Source of the DNA: Paracoccaceae bacterium
GTDB taxonomy: Bacteria; Pseudomonadota; Alphaproteobacteria; Rhodobacterales; Rhodobacteraceae
NCBI GenBank assembly: GCA_033344815.1
Contig: JAWPMR010000001.1
Coordinates: 3,024,136 to 3,088,135, forward strand
DNA: 64,000 bases
Direction of reading: 5' to 3'
This document shows positions 37,989 through 46,775 of this stretch, one piece after another. Made by a program: the position numbers and the translations under genes. The notes under the pieces are model-generated. The model did no database searches. It had not been told where the DNA came from and saw nothing but the letters and a program-made list of their open reading frames with translations. The first letter of the stretch is position 1; every line of letters starts with the position of its first letter.

Positions 37989-38008
37989 TACCTACTACTT
38001 GGTAGGTA
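37989..38008 (+). promoter_or_regulatory. TetR operator and promoter overlapping the start codon
   Basis: A 20-base inverted repeat has arms TACCTAC (37989-37995) and GTAGGTA (38002-38008). It covers the expected -10 (TACTTG at 37996, 17 bases after TTGACG) and its last base is the A of the TetR ATG. A related 14-base word recurs at 38589. The site should give tight autorepression, and the transcript would be nearly leaderless. Confidence 0.7.
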
Positions 38009-38568
38009 TGGATACGAAAACATCTCTTCTTGATGCCGCTGAAAAGCTTGCCCGCAGACGGGGCTTTGATGCCTTCAGCTATGCGGATTTGGCGCAGGCC
38101 GTCGGGATTCGCAAGGCCAGTATCCACCACCACTTTCCAACCAAGGCCGATCTGGCCCTGTCGATGGTGACGCGATACCGCGAGGGTTTTGTCGCCGAAT
38201 TATCCAAGATTTCAACCCAGCATAAAACAGCCGGGGCCCAATTGGGCGCATATCTGGCGCTATACAAGTCGGCAATGGACGGGGGGGAACAGGTGTGCCT
38301 GTGCATCTCGTTCAGCGTCAGTCACAACAGTTTCGATGCGCAGGTGTTGCGTCAGGTGAACCGGTTTCATGCAGAAAGCCTCGCGTGGCTGGAATTTGTC
38401 TTTGAAAAAGCCGCATTGGATCAGACGGTTGCGAATGTGCGCGATCCAGCGGAGGAGGCGCAGGCCTGCCTTGCCCTGGCGGAAGGTGCGCAGCTGATCG
38501 CGCGGGCGAGTGGTGAGATGTCGGACTTCGACCAAGCGGTAAAACTAATGGCCGCCCGTATCCTCTAA
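38008..38568 (+). CDS. TetR family transcriptional regulator
   Basis: A 186-residue repressor with an N-terminal TetR helix-turn-helix (ARRRGFDAFSYADLAQAVGI then RKASIHHHFPTKADLALSMV). The C-terminal part (CLALAEGAQLIARA) resembles TetR_C domains of the AcuR/YxaF type. Its operator overlaps the start codon. A second copy of the operator lies before the SDR gene, 44 bases downstream, so it probably controls both itself and that enzyme. The start is ATG 38008; an upstream TTG lies inside the operator. Confidence 0.88.
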   Translation: MDTKTSLLDAAEKLARRRGFDAFSYADLAQAVGIRKASIHHHFPTKADLALSMVTRYREGFVAELSKISTQHKTAGAQLGAYLALYKSAMDGGEQVCLCISFSVSHNSFDAQVLRQVNRFHAESLAWLEFVFEKAALDQTVANVRDPAEEAQACLALAEGAQLIARASGEMSDFDQAVKLMAARIL

Positions 38569-38588
38569 AAATTTTGACCTATCAACCA

Positions 38589-38602
38589 ACCAACTAGTAG
38601 GA
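38589..38602 (-). promoter_or_regulatory. Second TetR-type operator before the SDR gene
   Basis: ACCAACTAGTAGGA matches the reverse complement of 37990-38003 (ACCAAGTAGTAGGT) at 12 of 14 positions. It ends about ten bases before the SDR GTG and overlaps its AGGAAG ribosome site. Confidence 0.6.
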
Positions 38603-38612
38603 AGAATATAAG

Positions 38613-39365
38613 GTGTTCAAAGATAAATCAGTGATCGTGACCGGCGGTGCATCCGGTATCGGGCTCGAAGTTGCCTCGCGCTTTGCAAAAGCAGGTGCCA
38701 ATGTTGTCATCAACGGACGCGATCCCGCGAAACTGGAAGCTGCTGCGCAGAGCATCGGTGCCACAGCCGTCGCGGGGGATATCGGCGATATCCGCACGGC
38801 GCAGCGCATCGTGACTGCGGCCGAAAAAGCGTATGGCGGTGTTGACATCTTGATCAACAACGCCGGTATTTTCAGCCCCAAACCCTTTCTGGAGCAAACC
38901 GAAGCGGAATATGATGCTTTTGTGGACACGATCCTCAAAGGCAAGTTCTTCATGGCGCAGGCGGCTGCCAAATCCATGATCGCACGCGGCGGCGGTGCCA
39001 TTGTGCAAACCGGATCCATGTGGGCGCTGCAAGCGATCGGGGCGACGCCATCGGCTGCTTATTCTGCGGCCAATGCTGGTGTCCATCAGATGGTGCGCAA
39101 CTTGGCGCTGGAACTCGCGAGCCACAAAATCCGGATCAATGCGGTGGCACCGGCCGTAGTGGAAACACCTGTTTACAATACGTTTTTATCTGAGGAAGAA
39201 GTGGCAACGACCCTGCCCACGTTCAATGCGTTTCACCCTTTGGGGCGTAATGGTCAACCAAGCGATATTGCCGAAGCGATTCTGTTTCTGGCCTCTGAAA
39301 ACGCAGGCTGGATCACGGGCACGGTCTTGCCTGTGGATGGCGGCGTGATGGCGGGCCGTAATTGA
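38613..39365 (+). CDS. SDR-family oxidoreductase-like protein with altered active site
   Basis: A 250-residue Rossmann protein. The cofactor loop is TGGASGIGLEV (about 10-20), NNAG is present at 82-85, and the C terminus (FLASENAGWITGTVLPVDGG) is typical of classical SDRs. The catalytic YxxxK, expected at 150-154, reads YSAAN: the tyrosine remains but the lysine is asparagine. It may be inactive, or use a different proton path. GTG 38613 follows an AGGAAG site. Control by the adjacent TetR protein is likely. Confidence 0.85.
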   Translation: MFKDKSVIVTGGASGIGLEVASRFAKAGANVVINGRDPAKLEAAAQSIGATAVAGDIGDIRTAQRIVTAAEKAYGGVDILINNAGIFSPKPFLEQTEAEYDAFVDTILKGKFFMAQAAAKSMIARGGGAIVQTGSMWALQAIGATPSAAYSAANAGVHQMVRNLALELASHKIRINAVAPAVVETPVYNTFLSEEEVATTLPTFNAFHPLGRNGQPSDIAEAILFLASENAGWITGTVLPVDGGVMAGRN

Positions 39366-39375
39366 GCAAAGGTAA

Positions 39376-39399
39376 GAGCCTGTGCTTTGTTACAGGCTC
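39376..39399. terminator. Perfect hairpin between convergent genes
   Basis: GAGCCTGT (39376-39383) pairs fully with ACAGGCTC (39392-39399). It lies between the SDR gene and the receiver gene, which converge, so it can serve either strand, although neither side has a strong T run. Confidence 0.5.
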
Positions 39400-39407
39400 C
39401 ACCCGCT

Positions 39408-39833
39408 CTAATTCAGGCGCGGCCTCTTTACTTTGTGATTAAGGGCGGCGTGGATGTAGCGCGCCCCAAAATCCGATTTGTTAACCACATGAATCACGCC
39501 TGCGGACTGGGCCTTGTCAAACATGAAGGGTGTTGGCCAATCACTGACGATGATAATCGGAATGCCTGCAAATTCCGGCTTTTCCGCCAATTCGACCGCA
39601 AAATTTGCACCGTTTCCGTCGGGAAGGTTATTGTCGAGCAGGATCATGCTGGTTTGGTATCGCGCCATGTGTGCGCGCGCGTCTTCGAGCGTTGAGGCCA
39701 TGGCCACAAAAACACCCTGAAAGCTCTTGTCCATAATGCGTTTGATCCGCTCTTGATCAAAGATATTGTCCTCAACCACCAGGCAGGTTTTTGTCGGTTT
39801 TGCCGCGCGTGTTGTTGCGATTTGTGCTTGCAT
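39408..39833 (-). CDS. Single-domain response regulator
   Basis: A 141-residue receiver protein without an output domain. The phospho-acceptor is D67 in MILLDNNLPDGNG. The acidic pair is in VVEDNIFD, the Ser/Thr position is in IIIVSDW, and the conserved Lys is in VVNKSDFG. The last residues are basic (NHKVKRPRLN). It probably acts by protein contact or as a phosphate relay. No kinase lies nearby. Confidence 0.85.
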   Translation of the reverse strand: MQAQIATTRAAKPTKTCLVVEDNIFDQERIKRIMDKSFQGVFVAMASTLEDARAHMARYQTSMILLDNNLPDGNGANFAVELAEKPEFAGIPIIIVSDWPTPFMFDKAQSAGVIHVVNKSDFGARYIHAALNHKVKRPRLN

Positions 39834-39986
39834 TCTCGGTCCTCGCCTCGATCAGCCGGAACACCTTCTGTCACACAAAAGCCTTAATATATGGTGTCCC
39901 GGATCACCGAGGCACAATTATTCCTGCACCGGTTTGAGCGACCAAAACGACAAAATTACTTGCAGGGATCAAACAACAGGACACCC

Positions 39987-41063
39987 TCAAAATACGCCCT
40001 GAGCCAGATTAAATGCTTTGCGCATCACAGTCGGCAGGTCGGAAGGGCGAAATTCATCCTTTGGCAGGAAGGTGCCACGTTCCGGTGCGATTGACGGGTC
40101 AATCTGCGCGGTGAAAACGCGCAAGGTCAAATGGAAATGGGTAAAGGTGTGACGCACCTCGCCGTCCAACTCGCGCCACGCGCCGGGTGCTGGAGGGATG
40201 GCATCGGGAGGGTTATCGGTAATGTCCACCCAATCGGAGCCCGGCCAGCCCAGCATGCCACCCAAAAGCCCCTTTTCAGGACGCGTTTCCAGCAACCACG
40301 CACCATCGTTTCGCGTTCCCAAATATATACTGCCACGACGCGTGGGTTTGGGTTTCTTGGGAGTCTTTTTCGGCAAATCGGGTGCAGTTCCGCGCAGACG
40401 CGCAAGACAAGGATCGCGCCAGGGGCAAATGCCACAAGCGGGGGATTTGGGTGTGCAGATCGTCGCGCCCAGGTCCATGACTGCCTGTGCGTAATCACCG
40501 GGACGCGATGCGGGCGTCAGGGCCTCGGCATATATCATCAACGCAGGCTTTGCCTCGGGCAGCGGCGTGTGAATGTCATGCAGACGCGCCATTACACGTT
40601 CGACATTTCCATCAAGCACCGCGTAGGGCAGATCAAAGGCGATCGAACTGATTGCGGCGGCTGTGTAGGGGCCAATGCCCGGCAGTTTCAACAGGGCTGC
40701 ATGGTCCGCCGGAAAGTACCCGCCATGATCGGCCACGACGGCACGTGCGCATTTCAAAAGGTTGCGTGCGCGTGCGTAATATCCAAGCCCCGCCCATTCC
40801 CCCATCACATCCGCATCGCGCGCGGCCGCAAGGTCGCGGACCGTCGGCCAGCGCGCGGTAAACCGTTCAAAGTAGTCCTTGACGGTCACAACAGTGGTCT
40901 GTTGCAACATCACCTCGGACATCCATACGCGGTAAGGATCGGGCGCTTGCCCTTCGAGGCGATTCTGCGGCGGGACGCGCCAGGGCATGGTGCGCGCATG
41001 AACGTCATACCACGCCAGTAGTTCATCGCCGAGCGTCACGGGGTTTTGAAGCTTTTCACGCAA
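39987..41063 (-). CDS. mutY: A/G-specific adenine DNA glycosylase
   Basis: A 358-residue repair enzyme that removes adenine mispaired with 8-oxoguanine. The active-site region is SEVMLQQTTV, the helix-hairpin-helix is LLKLPGIGPYTAAAISS with the catalytic Asp just after in LDGNVERVMAR. The iron-sulfur cluster cysteines are CTPKSPACGICPWRDPC, and a NUDIX-like C-terminal domain recognises oxoG. The start is uncertain: TTG 41063 or GTG 41039, and neither has a clear ribosome site. It is divergent from the DciA-like gene. Confidence 0.93.
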   Translation of the reverse strand: MREKLQNPVTLGDELLAWYDVHARTMPWRVPPQNRLEGQAPDPYRVWMSEVMLQQTTVVTVKDYFERFTARWPTVRDLAAARDADVMGEWAGLGYYARARNLLKCARAVVADHGGYFPADHAALLKLPGIGPYTAAAISSIAFDLPYAVLDGNVERVMARLHDIHTPLPEAKPALMIYAEALTPASRPGDYAQAVMDLGATICTPKSPACGICPWRDPCLARLRGTAPDLPKKTPKKPKPTRRGSIYLGTRNDGAWLLETRPEKGLLGGMLGWPGSDWVDITDNPPDAIPPAPGAWRELDGEVRHTFTHFHLTLRVFTAQIDPSIAPERGTFLPKDEFRPSDLPTVMRKAFNLAQGVF

Positions 41064-41147
41064 TGTTTATAATCATCCATCGGCTTTGACTGGTTGCGGT
41101 GGCGCCAATTGTCTATGATATGGCAACTGATCCTGTGAAAGATAGCG

Positions 41148-41657
41148 ATGCCACCCCGACGCGCCAGTACAAAAGGCTTTACCCGCACCTCCAGTCTTTT
41201 GACGGGGCGGATCAGGGCAGCGTCGGAAAGCCGGGGATTCGCGCAAAGTCGTCTGTTGACGCAGTGGTCTGAGGTGATGGGTAAGGATATCGCCGCCATC
41301 TCGCGCCCTGTTGAGGTCAGCTATGGTCGGGGCGGGATGGGCGCGACGCTGACGCTTCTGACCACGGGGGCCAATGCGCCCATGCTGGAGATGCAAAAAG
41401 AACAGATGCGCGCCAAGGTGAATGCTGTCTATGGCTATAACGCCATTGCGCGGGTGCGGATCACACAAACTGCGGCTACCGGATTTGCCGAAGGGCAGGT
41501 GCTGTTTGAGGCCAAGACATCCCAGGCACAGGACCCGGAGAGCCCGCCAGAAGTGCGCCAACAGGCCGCCGAGACCGCCAGCCCGGTGCGCGATGTGGGG
41601 CTGCGGGATGCCCTGGCGCAACTGGGCGAAAACATTCTGAACAAAACAAACCGTTGA
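41148..41657 (+). CDS. DUF721/DciA-like protein
   Basis: A 169-residue protein with the DUF721 pattern in its N-terminal half (RGFAQSRLLTQWSEVMGKDI then ISRPVEVSYGR) and a beta-rich middle (TLTLLTTGANAPMLEMQKEQ). DciA-related proteins help load the replicative helicase in bacteria that lack DnaC; whether this shorter alphaproteobacterial form does so is unproven. The DsbA-like gene follows after 13 bases. Confidence 0.8.
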   Translation: MPPRRASTKGFTRTSSLLTGRIRAASESRGFAQSRLLTQWSEVMGKDIAAISRPVEVSYGRGGMGATLTLLTTGANAPMLEMQKEQMRAKVNAVYGYNAIARVRITQTAATGFAEGQVLFEAKTSQAQDPESPPEVRQQAAETASPVRDVGLRDALAQLGENILNKTNR

Positions 41658-41670
41658 AAAGGAAATGCCG

Positions 41671-42348
41671 ATGTCGCGTTTAATGATCGTTTCTGCCGCT
41701 GTGGCCGTCTTGGGGGTTGGGGCGTATTTCGTGACCTCTCCGAGCACAACGTCGGTGACCCCTGCCAATCCGCTGGGGGCTGCAAATGCGCAAGAAGCCA
41801 GCGCAGAGATTGATACATCCACGATTGCCGAAATGTCACTGGGCAATCCGGATGCACCTGTAACCGTGATTGAGTATGCATCCTTTACCTGCCCGCATTG
41901 CGCGTCTTTTCACGCGGGCGCCTACAAGGAGTTGAAGGCCGATTACATTGATACCGGCAAGATCAATTTCGTCTACCGCGAGGTCTATTTTGACCGCTAT
42001 GGTCTCTGGGCCTCGATGATTGCGCGCTGTGCCGGCACGCCGGAGAAATTCTTTGGTATGGCGGACCTGATTTATGCAGGCCAATCCGAATGGGCCCGTG
42101 CGGGGGAGCCGACCGCCATTGTCGCAGAGTTGCGCAAGATTGGTCGTCTGGCCGGACTTGATGCAGAGACCATGGAAGCCTGCCTTCAGGATGGGGAAAA
42201 GGCGCAGACGCTGGTCGCCTGGTATCAGGAAAATGCAACGGCTGATGGTGTGGAAAGCACGCCCAGCTTTCTGATCAACGGTGAAAAGCACTCCAACATG
42301 CCCTATGCCGACATGGCGGCGATCATCGACGCAGCAGCCGGGGAGTGA
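41671..42348 (+). CDS. DsbA-family thioredoxin-fold oxidoreductase
   Basis: A 225-residue envelope protein. It has an N-terminal signal or anchor (VSAAVAVLGVGAYFV), an active-site CPHC at 74-77 within ASFTCPHCASF, and a cis-proline region VESTPSFLIN. It belongs to the DsbA group with an extended helical insert and probably oxidises or isomerises secreted proteins. ATG 41671 is better spaced from AAAAGGAA than ATG 41665. It overlaps the next gene (GTGA). Confidence 0.9.
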   Translation: MSRLMIVSAAVAVLGVGAYFVTSPSTTSVTPANPLGAANAQEASAEIDTSTIAEMSLGNPDAPVTVIEYASFTCPHCASFHAGAYKELKADYIDTGKINFVYREVYFDRYGLWASMIARCAGTPEKFFGMADLIYAGQSEWARAGEPTAIVAELRKIGRLAGLDAETMEACLQDGEKAQTLVAWYQENATADGVESTPSFLINGEKHSNMPYADMAAIIDAAAGE

Positions 42349-43460
42349 GCGCACCTCTTGTTGGTCTCAAGGTCGTCGAACTGGCCCGTGTTCTGGCCGG
42401 CCCCTGGGCGGGTCAGACGCTGTCGGACCTGGGGTGTGACGTCATCAAAGTGGAAAGCATGGCGGGAGATGATACCCGCCAGTGGGGCCCGCCCTTTGTC
42501 ACCCGCGACGAGGATGAATCCGCCGCCTATTTCCATTCAACCAACCGTGGCAAACAATCGGTCACAGCTGATTTTCGCACCGAGGAAGGCCGCCAGAAGG
42601 TCAGGGACCTGTTGGTCGATGCCGACATTCTGGTGGAAAATTTCAAGACCGGCGGTTTGGCGAAATACGGGCTCGATTATGCCAGCCTCGCGCAGGATTT
42701 CCCGCAGCTGATATACTGTTCCATCACCGGATTTGGGCATACCGGTCCCTATGCGACGCGCGCGGGGTATGATTTCATCATTCAGGGCATGTCCGGGCTG
42801 ATGTCTCTGACGGGTGAACCCGAGGGCCAGCCGCAGAAATACGGCATCGCGATCACAGATATTCTAACGGGCGTCTATGCGACAACGGCGATTTTGGCGG
42901 CCGTGCATCAGCGCCACAGCACAGGTCGCGGGCAACATATCGACATGTCCTTGATGGATGTCGCCGTGGCGGTCACGTCCAATCAGGCGATGAATTACCT
43001 GACCACGGGCACGCCTCCAAAACGAATGGGCAATGCGCATGTCAATCTGGCCCCTTATCAGGTGTTTGATTGCGCGGATGGCCACATCATCATCGCGACC
43101 GGGAATGACGGGCAATACCAACGGCTATGTAAATTGCTGGGGCTGGAAGACATGATCACCGCGCCGCGTTTCCTGAAAAACGTGGACCGCCTGGCGCATC
43201 GAGAAGAGATGATTTCACGCCTGACCGGGGCCACGCGTCTACGCACGCGTGATGACCTTCTGGCGGCTTGTGAGCTTGAAGGTGTACCAGCGGGACCGAT
43301 CAACCACATGGATGATGTGATGGCTGATCCGCAGGTCCGCGCGCGTGGGATGCAGGTGGAATTGGACGGTGTGCCTGGTGTCCGGTCGCCGTTCACGTTT
43401 TCAGATGCGGGTCTGGCATTGCACCGACCCGCCCCAAATCTCGGCGAAAACGATCCCTGA
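42345..43460 (+). CDS. CaiB/BaiF family CoA-transferase
   Basis: A 371-residue class III CoA-transferase. Family signatures are LKVVELARVLAGPWAGQTLS, DLGCDVIKVES, NRGKQSVTADFRTEEGR, LVENFKTGGLAKYGLDY and a catalytic-Asp region MSLMDVAVAV. It moves CoA from one carboxylate to another; the substrate cannot be told. A GTG start overlaps the DsbA-like stop by four bases. It converges on lpxK: the two stop codons abut, within the palindrome CCCTGATCAGGG. Confidence 0.9.
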   Translation: MSAPLVGLKVVELARVLAGPWAGQTLSDLGCDVIKVESMAGDDTRQWGPPFVTRDEDESAAYFHSTNRGKQSVTADFRTEEGRQKVRDLLVDADILVENFKTGGLAKYGLDYASLAQDFPQLIYCSITGFGHTGPYATRAGYDFIIQGMSGLMSLTGEPEGQPQKYGIAITDILTGVYATTAILAAVHQRHSTGRGQHIDMSLMDVAVAVTSNQAMNYLTTGTPPKRMGNAHVNLAPYQVFDCADGHIIIATGNDGQYQRLCKLLGLEDMITAPRFLKNVDRLAHREEMISRLTGATRLRTRDDLLAACELEGVPAGPINHMDDVMADPQVRARGMQVELDGVPGVRSPFTFSDAGLALHRPAPNLGENDP

Positions 43461-44447
43461 TCAGGGCGTTGGCAGCGCGTCTAACTGATCAAAAAGCGCG
43501 TTTGACTCGTTTTCAAACCGGAGCCGTACGGGCAGGGTAATCACCTTTGTGCGAAAGGACGCGGGCAAGCGCACCGCGTCCTTTTCCGTGGTGACCAATT
43601 GCGCGCGGTGGGTTTTGGCATCCGATTCCAAACGGCCCAGGAGGGCTGAGGTCAGCGGTTGGTGATCCTCCAGTGGTTCGGCGTGTATGACATTTGCGCC
43701 AAGCCCGCGCAGGGTGGCAAAGAACTTTTCCGGATGACCGATCCCGGCAAAGGCGACAACACGTTCGTCCGCCCAGTCCATCCCGGTTTGCAAGGGCATG
43801 AGAGCGCCGCGGACATGCGGGATGGCGCTGCGCGGATCAAACCCGTCCTGCGCTGGGCGATCTCCGATGGACAGCAAAAGATCAGCACGCGCGAGCCCTA
43901 TATCAACCGGTTCGCGCAGAGGCCCCGCAGGCACGCAGCGCCCGTTGCCAAACCCGCGCGCGGCGTCCACCACCACAATACTGATGTCTTTGTGCAGAGA
44001 CGGGTTTTGAAACCCGTCATCGAGGATCACCACGCTCGCCCCGGCTTCTTGGGCCGCCCGTCCCCCCGCGGCGCGGTCCTCGGCGACCCAGACCTCGGCA
44101 AAGGCTGCGAGCAGTAACGGTTCATCCCCCACATCGCTTGCTGAATGACGCGCGGGATCTACCCGCAGGGGGCCTTTGAGCCGCCCACCATAGCCGCGCG
44201 TGACAACATGAGGTGCGTGAAAGCGGTTCGCCAAATGCTCGACGACTGCGATCACAGTGGGGGTTTTACCGGTGCCGCCCGCATTGACATTGCCAACGCA
44301 GATCACCGGCACATCCAGTTTGAGCGGCGTTGTCCGCGCTATCCGGCGCGCAGTGCCCCACGCATAAAGCCGCCCTAACGGGCTGAGCAAGCGCGCGGTG
44401 AAGGTGGCTTTGTCCGGGGGCGTAAACCAGAACTCAGGGGTGCGCAT
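43461..44447 (-). CDS. lpxK: Tetraacyldisaccharide 4'-kinase
   Basis: A 328-residue membrane-associated kinase that adds the 4'-phosphate to the lipid A precursor. The P-loop is [12 protein letters not shown], followed by [30 protein letters not shown] and [11 protein letters not shown] 44447 ([11 protein letters not shown]) matches the usual LpxK start; a start at 44519 would add 24 residues. It overlaps the 3' end of the Kdo-transferase gene by 14 bases. Confidence 0.93.
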   Translation of the reverse strand: MRTPEFWFTPPDKATFTARLLSPLGRLYAWGTARRIARTTPLKLDVPVICVGNVNAGGTGKTPTVIAVVEHLANRFHAPHVVTRGYGGRLKGPLRVDPARHSASDVGDEPLLLAAFAEVWVAEDRAAGGRAAQEAGASVVILDDGFQNPSLHKDISIVVVDAARGFGNGRCVPAGPLREPVDIGLARADLLLSIGDRPAQDGFDPRSAIPHVRGALMPLQTGMDWADERVVAFAGIGHPEKFFATLRGLGANVIHAEPLEDHQPLTSALLGRLESDAKTHRAQLVTTEKDAVRLPASFRTKVITLPVRLRFENESNALFDQLDALPTP

Positions 44448-45681
44448 GAGCGCGCTCCAACCGATCATCCAGCGTGGTTTCGACAAGCTCAATGACCTTG
44501 TCAACCAGTTCAGCGCCATCGCTAATCACGTCCCATCCTGCATGGGCCATGGCGGCGGCCTGATCAGGCGCAATCAGACGGGTCACCGCAGTGCCGAGCG
44601 ACTGCGCATCATTTACGATGCGTGCCGCGCCTGCATTGGCCAAGCGCGTGTAAAACGGCATGTAGCGTCTGACATTTGGTCCATAAAGAACCGCAGAGCC
44701 CAGAGCGGCCGCCTCGAAAGGGTTGCATCCGCCATATCCAGGCATCAGCGAGCTTCCCAGAAAGGACACGGGCGCCAGCCTGTAAAACAGGCCAAGGTCC
44801 TCACTATCCTCGGCCAACATGACTTGCGTGGCCTCGCTTGGATCGCCCTCGGTGACCCAATCACAAACCCGAAACCCTTCCTGCGTCGCGCGTTCGGCAA
44901 ACTGCGCGGCCAGGCGGCGCTGCGCAGGATGCAGGATCAACAAAAGCCTGTGGGAATACCGCAGGGCTTGACGATGGGCTGTTAAAATCGCGTTGGCTTC
45001 GTTGTCCTGAACCGACGTCGCCAGCCACACCGGACGCCCCGCAAGGGCGGCGGCCATGTCGTTCAGATCGGAATCCTTGCACGGTAACGCCTGACCGCCG
45101 GCCTGCAACGGAGGTGTCATCTGAATTTCGCTGGATTTCAGACCAAGACCTTCAAGACGATGCAGAGCCTGAGCGGACCGGGTCATCACAGCAATAAAGT
45201 TCGACAGCAAATCGCGCGACAGATCAGGAAGCCAGCGGTCACGACGTCCGTCAAACCCGTCTTTTCCGGCATCGATCAACGCCATCGGGCAACCGGCGTC
45301 ATACGCCAGAAACAATAGGTTTGGCCGCAAATGCCCCCATGTCCAGATGCACATGTCTGGCGCCCAGTGCTTCAGAAAACACTCAACCGCTTCCGGATGT
45401 TCGGAAGGGATTTCCTCAAGCAAGACGCTCGGGTGCCGCGCGGTGGTCGTGCGCGCCCGGTCCAGCGTTTCGCGATCCGGCAAGGTGATCAAGACATGCA
45501 GATCAGCGCGGGTGGCGCAGAGCCTTTCAGCCAGATCCTGGATGGCCAGGAGGTTGGAAGGTTCTGCTGAGTGAACCCATAAGAGCTCACCAAAGGGGCG
45601 TGCGGTGCTCGGCACAAACGACCGGCTGGCCGACCTGTGGGTCAGCGCGCGATAGGCCGACAGTCCAAAGGAACGGCCCAT
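44434..45681 (-). CDS. waaA: 3-Deoxy-D-manno-octulosonic acid (Kdo) transferase-like protein
   Basis: A 415-residue GT-B glycosyltransferase of the WaaA/KdtA family, which adds Kdo to lipid A at the inner membrane. The C-terminal nucleotide-sugar region, [20 protein letters not shown] then [14 protein letters not shown], is clear. Two differences from canonical WaaA are visible. There is no hydrophobic N-terminal anchor, and the usual SVGE motif with the catalytic Glu reads SAEPSN after LLWVH. It may be a divergent Rhodobacterales form. Neighbours lpxK and cysQ/pmbA support the call. Confidence 0.82.
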   Translation of the reverse strand: MGRSFGLSAYRALTHRSASRSFVPSTARPFGELLWVHSAEPSNLLAIQDLAERLCATRADLHVLITLPDRETLDRARTTTARHPSVLLEEIPSEHPEAVECFLKHWAPDMCIWTWGHLRPNLLFLAYDAGCPMALIDAGKDGFDGRRDRWLPDLSRDLLSNFIAVMTRSAQALHRLEGLGLKSSEIQMTPPLQAGGQALPCKDSDLNDMAAALAGRPVWLATSVQDNEANAILTAHRQALRYSHRLLLILHPAQRRLAAQFAERATQEGFRVCDWVTEGDPSEATQVMLAEDSEDLGLFYRLAPVSFLGSSLMPGYGGCNPFEAAALGSAVLYGPNVRRYMPFYTRLANAGAARIVNDAQSLGTAVTRLIAPDQAAAMAHAGWDVISDGAELVDKVIELVETTLDDRLERAHAHP

Positions 45682-45687
45682 GGCGTT

Positions 45688-45930
45688 TTATTCCAGTTCT
45701 TCCGTTGACGAGGCTTCGGCCTCTTCGTCCCGCAGACGGTGTAGATGCGCGATGAAATATCTCATATGCGCGTTGTCCACGGTCCGCTGGGCTTCGGATT
45801 TCCAAGCATTGAAGGCTTTTTCGTAATCCGGGAAAATCCCGACAATATGCAGGTCATCGACATCCTTGAAGACGGTCTTGCTGGGGTCGACAAGCTCTCC
45901 TCCAAACACAAGGTGCAGGCGCTGGGTCAT
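45688..45930 (-). CDS. DUF4170 family protein
   Basis: An 80-residue cytoplasmic protein with the DUF4170 pattern: RLHLVFGGELVDPSKTVFKD, IVGIFPDYEKAFNAWKS and MRYFIAHLHRLRDEE. Function is unknown. It lies six bases before waaA in the lipid A block, as is common in alphaproteobacteria. Confidence 0.88.
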   Translation of the reverse strand: MTQRLHLVFGGELVDPSKTVFKDVDDLHIVGIFPDYEKAFNAWKSEAQRTVDNAHMRYFIAHLHRLRDEEAEASSTEELE

Positions 45931-45986
45931 GGGGTTTCCTTTGGGTCAGAACGGTCGGCGGAAGTTTGCGTATCTATGCGTCCGGG

Positions 45987-46775
45987 TCAAGGCATGCCGG
46001 TAGGTGCAAGTGCCTGAAGAACATCGGCATGCAAGGCAGGGCCGGCCGCGATCACGCCATTGAGCAACGGTTCCGGGTTGTTGAAACGGAGCGGTGCGCC
46101 GGTTTTATCCGTACAAAGCCCGCCCGCTTCGGTCACGATCAAAGCACCGGCTGCAATGTCCCATTCCCAACTGGGGCGAAATGTCAGCATGCCATCAAAG
46201 CGCGCTTCCGCCACCAGCCCCAAGCGATAGGCCAGAGAGGGGCGATGAGATCTGTTGAAGCCCGGCAACCCTCTGGGCCAGTGGTCGGTTTTCATAACAG
46301 GTTTGGTCGCGAGAATTTCCGCCGTGTTCAGATCCCTTTGATCGCTTGCGGACAATCGCACGCCATTGTGAAACGCGCCCCGCCCCCGTGCGGCGGAATA
46401 GAGTTTGTCGCGGAGGGGCAGGAAAATAGCGGCTGCTGTGACCTCACCCTTATGGGCAATGGCAATGGAATGGGCCCATGTGCGGGACCCTTCAACAAAG
46501 CTGCGGGTGCCGTCAATCGGGTCGATGATGAACACCGTTTCATGCTGAAACCGCGCGCCTGTGTCCTCGGACTCCTCCGAAAGCCAGCCATATTCTGGCC
46601 GCGCGGTACGGAGCACGTTTTCCAGCGCTGTGTTCACCGCCAGATCGGCTTCGGTCACCGGGCCTGCGCCATCCGGTTTATCCCAGGATTGCGCGGTTTT
46701 GCCGACAAAGCTGGTGGCCACACGACCTGCAAGCCGCGCGGCATCCGTCAACAGATCAAGATCAGTTGCCTGCAA
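45987..46775 (-). CDS. cysQ: 3'(2'),5'-Bisphosphate nucleotidase/inositol phosphatase family (CysQ-like)
   Basis: A 262-residue metal-dependent phosphatase. The signature is IIDPIDGTRSFVEGS with the upstream WLSEESED, and the second metal site is in WEWDIAAGALIVTEAGG. CysQ removes a phosphate from adenosine 3',5'-bisphosphate formed in sulfate assimilation; inositol-phosphatase activity is the other possibility. It overlaps the pmbA-type gene by 14 bases. Confidence 0.88.
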   Translation of the reverse strand: MQATDLDLLTDAARLAGRVATSFVGKTAQSWDKPDGAGPVTEADLAVNTALENVLRTARPEYGWLSEESEDTGARFQHETVFIIDPIDGTRSFVEGSRTWAHSIAIAHKGEVTAAAIFLPLRDKLYSAARGRGAFHNGVRLSASDQRDLNTAEILATKPVMKTDHWPRGLPGFNRSHRPSLAYRLGLVAEARFDGMLTFRPSWEWDIAAGALIVTEAGGLCTDKTGAPLRFNNPEPLLNGVIAAGPALHADVLQALAPTGMP

